Source: Methanobacteriaceae archaeon
GTDB taxonomy: Archaea; Methanobacteriota; Methanobacteria; Methanobacteriales; Methanobacteriaceae
Length of the DNA: 64,000 nt
NCBI GenBank assembly: GCA_030656015.1
Contig: JAUSNX010000001.1
Span: 248,001 to 312,000, forward strand
Direction: 5' to 3'
Below the pieces are notes generated by a model, which did no database searches, was not told where the DNA came from, and saw only the letters and a program-made list of their open reading frames with translations. Below, in pieces: positions 57,625-64,000 of the stretch (within the stretch, counting starts at the first letter, position 1; each line of letters starts with the position of its first letter). The position numbers and the translations under genes were made by a program.

Positions 57625-59136
57625 TTAGATTAATGAAGTTGCAGCATTTTTACCTGCAGTATAGCCAGTAGAAAAAGCCATTTGCAAATTGTATCCCCCA
57701 CTTAGGCCGCAAAATTCAATTATTTCACCAGAAAAATACATGCCACTGACTAATTTTGATTCCATGGTTTTTGAATGAATATTCTTATGATATACTCCAC
57801 CACAGGTTACCATACTACTTTTAAAAGGCATTAATCCAGTTATATAAATTTTTAAGTCCTTAAGATTAATAATTAGTCTATTTTTCTCTTTTTTCGAGAT
57901 TTTACTGAGTTGTATATTATGATCTATATTTGAATTAGTTAAAAATGGAATTATAAGCTTATTAGGAAGAATTGATTTTAAATAATTTTTTATAATAGTT
58001 TTACCATTTTTGGAAAATTCTAAATTAAATTTATCCTTTAATTCATCAACTGATATTTCAGGAATTAAATCTAAAAAGATTTCCATTGGAAAATTATTTA
58101 GTCCTATTTTCTCTTTATTGTTCCTTTCATTGTTTTTAATGAAATTTTGCGAATTAATATGAGAGTTAGTTAGTAAAGAAATTTCTCGACTCAAATCCAA
58201 AATTCCGGGACCTGATAGGCCAAAGTGAGTAAATAAAATAGTCCCCATATACGAAACTCTTTTTTTAGAACTTTTTCTAAAGCTAAGGCCAATATTTTCA
58301 AATTTTAACCCAGATAAATCTTTTATCCATTCCTCTTGAACTTTTAGTGGTGTCAAACCAGGATTCAATTTAGTTAATTTATGGCCTAAATTTTCCGCAA
58401 ATTTCATTCCATCCCCAGTAGAACCCGTTGATGGATAAGATAGGCCCCCGGTGGCTAAAATAACTTTAGATGATTTAATAGATGAGTTTTTTCTATTAAA
58501 GTTTTTTTGGTTAATATTACTCTGAAATTCATTTGACGTTTTCTGAGGTTTCAAATGTTTTTCCATAGAAATATCAAAATAATCCTCATTTTTTTCAATA
58601 TTGCTAACCTTGTGACCCAATAATAGTCTTACATTATATTCTTGGAGATATTCTTCTAGTAATTTTAATACAGAAGAAGATTTATCATCGTCAGGATAGA
58701 CTTTTCCATGAGATTCAACCTTGAAATCCAATCCTTTATCCTTAAAAAAAGTCAGCAGAGATTTATTATCAAAATTATAAAGCGAAGGCTTTAAAAAAGA
58801 ACTATTTTTTCCAAAAGCATTAATATGAGTCTTTAGATCTGAATTATTAGTAATATTGCAGCGCCCTCCTCCAGTTAAAAGGAGTTTTTTGCCCAGTGTT
58901 TCATTTTTCTCAATTAACACAACATCGTGAAATTCATTATTTTTTTTAGTTTTAATTTTAGATTTATGATTAATTTTTTTATTATGACTACTCCTGCTCT
59001 TGGATAACATTTTTGCAGCAGATATTGCCGCCATTATACCCGCAGGGCCTCCACCAATAACTGCAATCTTATAACTAATAATATTTCCATTTTTTCCATT
59101 AGATGAGTCATCAATAGAAGAATTTTTAATTTTCAT
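57625..59136 (-). CDS. HI0933/BaiN-like FAD-dependent oxidoreductase
   Basis: A 503-residue flavoprotein. It has the FAD motif GGGPAGIMAAISAAK near 28-42, GGGRCNITNN near 88, a second FAD segment VILATGGLSYPSTGSTGDG, and the C-terminal GMYFSGEIIEFCGLSGGYNLQ. The usual family length is about 400-420; the extra residues come from low-complexity, Lys/Ser/Asn-rich insertions at about 45-65, 200-220 and 305-325. These look like species-specific loops. Function is unknown in this family outside a few bile-acid enzymes. Confidence 0.85.
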   Translation of the reverse strand: MKIKNSSIDDSSNGKNGNIISYKIAVIGGGPAGIMAAISAAKMLSKSRSSHNKKINHKSKIKTKKNNEFHDVVLIEKNETLGKKLLLTGGGRCNITNNSDLKTHINAFGKNSSFLKPSLYNFDNKSLLTFFKDKGLDFKVESHGKVYPDDDKSSSVLKLLEEYLQEYNVRLLLGHKVSNIEKNEDYFDISMEKHLKPQKTSNEFQSNINQKNFNRKNSSIKSSKVILATGGLSYPSTGSTGDGMKFAENLGHKLTKLNPGLTPLKVQEEWIKDLSGLKFENIGLSFRKSSKKRVSYMGTILFTHFGLSGPGILDLSREISLLTNSHINSQNFIKNNERNNKEKIGLNNFPMEIFLDLIPEISVDELKDKFNLEFSKNGKTIIKNYLKSILPNKLIIPFLTNSNIDHNIQLSKISKKEKNRLIINLKDLKIYITGLMPFKSSMVTCGGVYHKNIHSKTMESKLVSGMYFSGEIIEFCGLSGGYNLQMAFSTGYTAGKNAATSLI

Positions 59137-59269
59137 GATATTTTCAAAATCCTTTAAGTTCTAATCAGCGATTATTGTTGATTGAAAATTACATATTTAA
59201 AAATAATAAAAATAAAAAAATTGTTGAAATTCTTAAAATTCAAATAATTATATTAGAAAAAGATAGAAA

Positions 59270-60586
59270 TTAAGGAGTTAACCTTCTTCTATCTCTTGGG
59301 AATAAAACCGTTTCTCTAATGTTATTAAGGCCAGTTAAAGTCATATTGAACCTTTCAGCCCCTAATCCCCATCCAGCATGAGGTGGCATCCCATATTCAA
59401 AAGCTGCCAAGTATCTCTCAAAAGATTCCGGATTTAATCCTTTTCCTTTAATTTTTTCCACTAAAAGGTCATGCTGATGAACTCTGGTAGCACCAGAAGA
59501 TATTTCCAGATCTTTATACATTAAATCAAAGGCCTGGCTCTTTTCAGGTGTTTTTTCCTCATGTAGGACATAAAATGGTTTAATTTCAGTTGGCCATCCT
59601 GTAATGAAATAATATCCATCCATGATTTCGCCCATAGCTTTTTCTGCCGCTCGGGATAAGTCTTCTCCATGTTCAATTGGAACTCCCTTAGAATTAACCA
59701 TATCAATCAATTCATCGTACTCGATTTTTTCAAATGGAGTTTCTGGAACCTGCAAATCTCTTCCCAGAACCTCAAGTTCTGTTTCACAGTTTTCAGTAAC
59801 ATCAGTAATAGACTGAATAACCAGTTTCTCCAAAACATCCATCACATCGTGTTGATCCATGAAAGAAGATTCTATATCAATTGAAATGACCTCATTTAAG
59901 TGTCTGAGGGTATCATGCTCTTCTGCTCTGAATATCGGAGCTATTTCATAAACTCGATCAAATCCCGAAGACATCATGATCTGTTTGTAAAGCTGAGGGC
60001 TTTGGCCAAGGAATGCTTCCCTCTCAAAATAGGTGATAGGGAATAATTCTGTTCCACCCTCTGTAGCGGAAGCTACTAACTTAGGAGTGTTAATTTCTAA
60101 ATATCCATTCTTCTCTAAGAAAACTCTTACAGAATGGAGCATAGTACTTTTAATTTTGAAAATTGAACTAATAGATGGTTTTCTAAGATCTAAAAACCTG
60201 GAATCCAAACGAGTATCAATCTCTGCTCTAACCTTTTCAGTAGGATCCAGAGGTAATGGCTGTTTAGATTCATTTAATATGTACAATTCGGAAGGTATAA
60301 CTTCCACTCCACCTGGAGCTTTGGGAGATCCCTGAACTTTTCCTTTAACCGCAATTACAGATTCTTTCTTAATTTTTCGCAGTTTTTCAAAAAGATCTGT
60401 TTCAATCTTTTTGCTGGGAGCAGTAATCTGGACTAAACCATCACGGTCTCTTAAAAGAACAAAAATAATTCCACCCAGATCTCGAATCTCATGAGTCCAT
60501 CCCATAACCAGGATTTCCTCATCATTCATATCTGGATTAATTTCTTTAGAATAATGACTTCTTCTTAAATCGCCTAATGAATTCAT
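59270..60586 (-). CDS. aspS: Aspartyl-tRNA synthetase
   Basis: Charges tRNA-Asp (and possibly tRNA-Asn; archaeal enzymes can be non-discriminating and this cannot be told from the sequence). The 438 residues consist of an N-terminal OB-fold (about 15-105), then a class II core with the motif-2 region [29 protein letters not shown] split over 190-225 and motif 3 [14 protein letters not shown] with [10 protein letters not shown] at the end. The start may be the TTG at 60589, because GAGGTG is at 7 nt from it and 10 nt from the ATG. Confidence 0.95.
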   Translation of the reverse strand: MNSLGDLRRSHYSKEINPDMNDEEILVMGWTHEIRDLGGIIFVLLRDRDGLVQITAPSKKIETDLFEKLRKIKKESVIAVKGKVQGSPKAPGGVEVIPSELYILNESKQPLPLDPTEKVRAEIDTRLDSRFLDLRKPSISSIFKIKSTMLHSVRVFLEKNGYLEINTPKLVASATEGGTELFPITYFEREAFLGQSPQLYKQIMMSSGFDRVYEIAPIFRAEEHDTLRHLNEVISIDIESSFMDQHDVMDVLEKLVIQSITDVTENCETELEVLGRDLQVPETPFEKIEYDELIDMVNSKGVPIEHGEDLSRAAEKAMGEIMDGYYFITGWPTEIKPFYVLHEEKTPEKSQAFDLMYKDLEISSGATRVHQHDLLVEKIKGKGLNPESFERYLAAFEYGMPPHAGWGLGAERFNMTLTGLNNIRETVLFPRDRRRLTP

Positions 60587-60733
60587 CAATGTTGAACACC
60601 TCTAAAATTGAATTTATTAATTAAATAAGTATTATTTTTTTATTTGAAACATTATTAGAATATTTTAAATTAATATTAAATTAAAATATTACCATGTTGA
60701 ATATTAAAAACTATATTTGAAAATTTTAATCAA

Positions 60734-62005
60734 TTATTTTAATCTCTTTTTAAATGATTCTGCATGGGCAAAAAGACCTTCATATTCAGCTAAAGGAATA
60801 ACAACATCTTTTAAATTCTCCAGACCTTCCCTAGATAATCTTTGAACAGTTGGTTTCTTTAAAAAAGATTCAGTGGAAAGGCCAGAATACATCTTAGCAC
60901 ATCCTGCTGTAGGAAGAACATGATTAGTTCCAGAACCATAATCCCCTGCAGAAACAGGAGTTAATTCACCTAAAAATATTGATCCTGCATTTTTAACTGA
61001 TTTAAGTGTTTCTTCAGGGTCTTTAGTCATGATAATTAAATGTTCTGCTGCATATTCATTGGTAAAATCAATAGATTCTTGAGTAGAATTCGTTAAAATA
61101 ATTTTGCCATATTTATCCAGAGATTCTTTTATAATATTGCTTCTTTCCATATATTTAATGTTTTGTAGAACAATACTCTGTACTTCATTAGCCAGATCAC
61201 TGGAAGTGGTCACCAGAACACAGGAAGCATTTGGATCATGTTCAGCCTGAGCCAGAATATCAAAAGCAATAAAATCTGCATTAGCAGCCTCATCAGCTAT
61301 TATTAGAACTTCAGAAGGTCCAGCCGGAAAATCAATATCCACTTCGCCATAGACCAACTTTTTGGCCCCGGTTACAAAAATATTTCCAGGCCCTACAATT
61401 TTATTGACCTTCTTAATTTCTTCGGTCCCATAAGCTAATGCAGCAATGGCTTGAGCACCGCCCACTTTATAAATCTCGTCAGCACCAGCTAAATCTGCGG
61501 CCACTAACAAAGCATCTCCAATTTCACCATCAGCTTGAGGCGGAGTGCAGCACACAATTCTTTCCACACCAGCTATTTTAGCCGGAATAACTGTCATTAA
61601 TATTGTTGAAGGATAAACAGCTCTTCCACCAGGAATATAGCATCCTACACTTTCAATGGGCCTTATTATTTGGCCTGCGCATATTCCTGGAGCAACCTCT
61701 TGGAACCATTCTTTAGGAAGCTGTGAGTGATGAAATTTTTCTATATTTTCAGAAGCTTTTTTCAGCGAATTTATAATTTCAGGTTCCAAATTTTGATAAC
61801 TAGTTTCTATTTCATCTTGAGAAACCTTGAAATTCTTTAGTTTAACGCCATCAAATTTTTTTGTGAATTTACTCAGTGCATTATCTCCATGAATCTTTAC
61901 TTCATTAATAATGGATTGCACACTAATCAAAACATCATCAACATCAATTTGAGAACGTTTAACAAGTTCTATAACATCTTCACGTTTATATTCTATAATT
62001 TCCAT
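60734..62005 (-). CDS. hisD: Histidinol dehydrogenase
   Basis: Oxidises histidinol to histidine, the last two steps of histidine synthesis, at a zinc site with NAD. The 423 residues contain [38 protein letters not shown] near 185, the metal-site [14 protein letters not shown] near 253-266 and [17 protein letters not shown] near 355. The start is the ATG at 62005; the longer GTG form begins 9 nt upstream. It is a lone his gene in this window. Confidence 0.95.
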   Translation of the reverse strand: MEIIEYKREDVIELVKRSQIDVDDVLISVQSIINEVKIHGDNALSKFTKKFDGVKLKNFKVSQDEIETSYQNLEPEIINSLKKASENIEKFHHSQLPKEWFQEVAPGICAGQIIRPIESVGCYIPGGRAVYPSTILMTVIPAKIAGVERIVCCTPPQADGEIGDALLVAADLAGADEIYKVGGAQAIAALAYGTEEIKKVNKIVGPGNIFVTGAKKLVYGEVDIDFPAGPSEVLIIADEAANADFIAFDILAQAEHDPNASCVLVTTSSDLANEVQSIVLQNIKYMERSNIIKESLDKYGKIILTNSTQESIDFTNEYAAEHLIIMTKDPEETLKSVKNAGSIFLGELTPVSAGDYGSGTNHVLPTAGCAKMYSGLSTESFLKKPTVQRLSREGLENLKDVVIPLAEYEGLFAHAESFKKRLK

Positions 62006-62557
62006 TATAATCACAGTAAAATTGTATCAATCTTATAAACTAATTTATAGTTATAACACTTAATATTAAATAAAGTCTTTTTTAATGAATAGTTTTAGTA
62101 ATTGATTTTATAAAATAAATTTTTATTAAATATAAATTGCCATAATACTAATTAAGATTATAAGAAATCATTATTATATTTATTTATAATAAAAAAAATA
62201 ATTCTAATAATTGAATAATAGTGATTATTTTTAAATTAAATTTTATTAAATAATTTTTTTAAATAGGTAATAATAAATCAAGTAATTAGAAACTAGATAA
62301 GATTATATGAAACAAACAAGGATTAAGTAAAAGTCATTAGTATTATCAATTAGAAATTATTTAGTAAGGAAAACCTTATCTAATGTCAATTATAAAAAAA
62401 GAATGTTCACTAAATATTATCTTTAATTTAGATAATTTTTATCACAATATTATTTAATTTCATACTACAAAATCATACTAATCTAAGCGTTCTCAAAGAA
62501 AGCTAGCATCTATAAGGTGCGTATTCTAATTTTAAATAGGAGATGAGGCTGGTACCC
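62006..62557. other. Intergenic region upstream of the UPF0058 gene
   Basis: About 550 nt, A/T rich, with divergent promoters for hisD and the UPF0058 gene. A G/C-richer patch from about 62486 to 62522 (containing AAGCGTTCTC and AGCTAGCATC) stands out but does not fold into anything I recognise. No tRNA or small RNA was seen. Confidence 0.35.
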
Positions 62558-62863
62558 ATGTATAAAGATGAAATGATACAACTCCACCAATTTTTGGTAT
62601 ATGTCTTAAAATATTTGGAAAATGGCTATGAAATAAAAAGCGAGTGTGAAGATTATATTTCGCTCAATATAAGCCCACATCATATCCACCGAACCAAAGC
62701 TGAACATAAATACGCAATTTTTGTTCTGTCAAGCGCAATTTCTGAAATTATAGCAAAAGAGAATTCAGGAACCTTACCATCTAATGTAGTAAATGGATTA
62801 TCTGAACTTGCAAAGAGATCTAAAAAAGAATTAATTAAGGTTGAGGTTCAATTAGCAAAATAA
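62558..62863 (+). CDS. UPF0058 family protein
   Basis: A 101-residue conserved archaeal protein of unknown role. The start MYKDEMIQLHQFLVYVLKYL is the family N-terminus, so the ATG at 62558 is chosen over the one 15 nt upstream. The body is helical, with SPHHIHRTKAEHKYAIFVLS near 51-70 carrying four histidines that could bind a metal, followed by AKRSKKELIKVE. Single gene. Confidence 0.85.
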   Translation: MYKDEMIQLHQFLVYVLKYLENGYEIKSECEDYISLNISPHHIHRTKAEHKYAIFVLSSAISEIIAKENSGTLPSNVVNGLSELAKRSKKELIKVEVQLAK

Positions 62864-63200
62864 ATGGATCCAGATAAATGCATTAAAAAGGAGTTAACAC
62901 TTGTTTTATCTTAAATGATGCCTAATTTTTATTTAAGACCATTTTACTGATTATTTAAAGGATTATTTCAAAGATACAATTTTAGGAGCAAATAAACTTT
63001 TAAATATCCAAATAATCTTATTTTTTATTTTAACTAATTAATATTAATTAGATTTTATTATTCTTTTTTTTTTAAATATTCTAAGCTTATAATTTTTAAT
63101 CAATACCAAAAAATTTTAATAATGTTAAAAACAATTTATTTAATAATTAAATCTACCTCATCTTTGTTTTTTATCTTTTTTTAATAAAAGGAGTTTTAAT
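62864..63200. other. Intergenic region upstream of cpgS
   Basis: About 337 nt of A/T-rich DNA. Near 62913 an AATGATGCC and later ACTGAT (62947) loosely recall C and D boxes of archaeal guide RNAs but without internal boxes, so no RNA is called. AAAAGGAG close to 63189-63195 is the cpgS ribosome site. Confidence 0.35.
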
Positions 63201-64000
63201 ATGAAGGCTATAAAAAAAATGATGTGTCTAGTGGATGGAGAACATTATCTACCTGTCACTAAATCAGCAATTGATACTTTGGATAGTTTAGAACATTTAG
63301 AAGTTGTAGCTCTGGTATTTATTGGAGGAACTGAAAAATTAAGGGAAACTAGTGAAGAATCTTTCTCTAAAAAGATGGGGCGGCCAGTTCATTTTGGCCC
63401 ACACACTAATGAAATTCCTTATGATCTCATTTCAGAGTCTGTGAAAAAATATGATGTAGACGTTGTAATGGATTTATCAGATGAACCAGTAGTTGACTAT
63501 TCCCAAAGATTCAAGATTGCTTCAATAATATTATCATTAGGAGTCCCTTATGAAGGGCCTGATTTTAAATTCCAACCATTGACTGAATACGAAGTTTTGA
63601 AAAAACCTTCTTTAAAAATCCTGGGAACCGGTAAAAGAATTGGTAAAACAGCAGTTTCTGCTTATGCTGCCAGATTAATTCATAAAAAAGAATATAATCC
63701 TTGCGTGGTTGCTATGGGCCGTGGAGGGCCAGAAGAACCCGAAATTGTCCGTGGAGATCAAATTGAAATAACTCCTCAATTTTTAATGGAACAATCAAAT
63801 AAAGGAGTACATGCTGCATCAGATCACTGGGAAGATGCTTTAATGAGTAGAATACTCACTATTGGATGCCGCAGATGTGGTGGCGGAATGGTAGGGGACG
63901 TTTTCATTACCAACATGAAAAAAGGTGCTCAACTGGCCAATGAAGTTGATGCTGACTTTGTAATTATGGAAGGAAGTGGAGCAGCCATACCCCCAGTAAA
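63201..64000 (+). CDS. cpgS: Cyclic 2,3-diphosphoglycerate synthetase (5' part)
   Basis: The gene begins with ATG at 63201 behind AAGGAG and runs off the window edge after 266 codons without a stop; the full protein should be near 460 residues. It converts 2,3-bisphosphoglycerate to cyclic 2,3-diphosphoglycerate with ATP, making an osmolyte and phosphate store of Methanobacteriales. It starts [20 protein letters not shown], has the P-loop-like [15 protein letters not shown] near 144-158, and [15 protein letters not shown] near 222-236. The C-terminal part is outside the window. Confidence 0.9.
   Translation, partial: MKAIKKMMCLVDGEHYLPVTKSAIDTLDSLEHLEVVALVFIGGTEKLRETSEESFSKKMGRPVHFGPHTNEIPYDLISESVKKYDVDVVMDLSDEPVVDYSQRFKIASIILSLGVPYEGPDFKFQPLTEYEVLKKPSLKILGTGKRIGKTAVSAYAARLIHKKEYNPCVVAMGRGGPEEPEIVRGDQIEITPQFLMEQSNKGVHAASDHWEDALMSRILTIGCRRCGGGMVGDVFITNMKKGAQLANEVDADFVIMEGSGAAIPPV

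Noticed and set aside
62913-62951. C/D-box guide RNA candidate (AATGATGCC with ACTGAT)
   Set aside because: The C box is imperfect and the internal C' and D' boxes and terminal stem are missing.
1-64000. tRNA, rRNA, CRISPR array, insertion sequence, prophage or integrase
   Set aside because: Reading all intergenic regions showed no T-arm consensus with acceptor pairing, no regularly spaced repeats, and no transposase or integrase frame. Small RNAs without conserved motifs could still be missed by eye.

Overview
The window looks like chromosome of a mesophilic, AT-rich hydrogenotrophic methanogen of the order Methanobacteriales, most likely Methanobacterium or a close relative. The call rests on gene content: sn-glycerol-1-phosphate dehydrogenase and a geranylgeranyl-reductase-like enzyme (archaeal lipids), CofC (coenzyme F420), MtxX (methanogenesis marker), pantoate kinase, the ADH-synthase/DHQ-synthase-II entry to aromatic amino acids, archaeal primase PriS/PriL, the DUF530 and DUF166 families, UPF0058 and UPF0179, cyclic 2,3-diphosphoglycerate synthetase, and an MraY-like transferase of the kind expected in a pseudomurein builder. 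Intergenic DNA is extremely A/T rich. Ribosome binding sites are often of the GGTGA or AGGAG type, and several genes appear leaderless.

Layout. 1-9.9 kb: UbiA-type prenyltransferase, lipid reductase with a tiny ferredoxin, Hsp20, a TetR regulator with a clear operator followed by a YhgE/Pip-type membrane protein, an alpha/beta hydrolase, a YbaN-like protein, a decayed second alpha/beta hydrolase, an LtrA-like membrane protein and a small secreted protein. 10-19.9 kb: an HTH-AAA ATPase, purA, thiD, cofC, proS, egsA, UPF0179, rpiA and a small Sm-like protein. 20-26.4 kb: a ZnuABC-type metal importer divergent from a NikR-type repressor, cbiF, DUF166-ferredoxin, DUF131, and a gene interrupted by an in-frame TGA. 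26.6-32.0 kb: a co-directional block of two pilin-like proteins, a Roadblock/LC7 protein, a KaiC-like/GTPase fusion, two KaiC-like ATPases and a TPR protein. 32.3-42.2 kb: MraY-like transferase, a double-HTH protein, DUF530-metG, priL, priS and cca. 42.4-53.2 kb: thpR, a disrupted HPr-kinase-like gene, DHQ synthase II and ADH synthase, a methyltransferase, pantoate kinase, a PHP-domain phosphatase with an apparent ATT start, the riboflavin reductase ArfC, a small secreted protein, a CMD-family protein, tatD, uppS and mtxX. 53.6-64 kb: a DUF4012-like protein, a zinc-ribbon tail-anchored protein, hemL, cbiC, an HI0933-like flavoprotein, aspS, hisD, UPF0058 and the 5' part of cpgS.

Most of the window is housekeeping. 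The strongest candidate for an uncharacterised system is the 26.6-32.0 kb block. Its Roadblock protein sits 2 nt from a protein that fuses a KaiC-like domain with a degenerate P-loop to an intact Ras/Arf-like GTPase. Two paralogous KaiC-like ATPases with intact P-loops and a TPR scaffold follow, and archaeal pilin-like proteins lie just upstream. This resembles an MglA/MglB-type polarity or surface-structure switch, but that is inference. Other notable observations are three broken genes (7.9-8.3, 25.9-26.4 and 43.0-44.0 kb), two genes whose only plausible start is ATT behind a G-rich ribosome binding site, and a NikR with all four nickel ligands facing a zinc-type transporter. I found no tRNA, rRNA, CRISPR array, insertion sequence or prophage.
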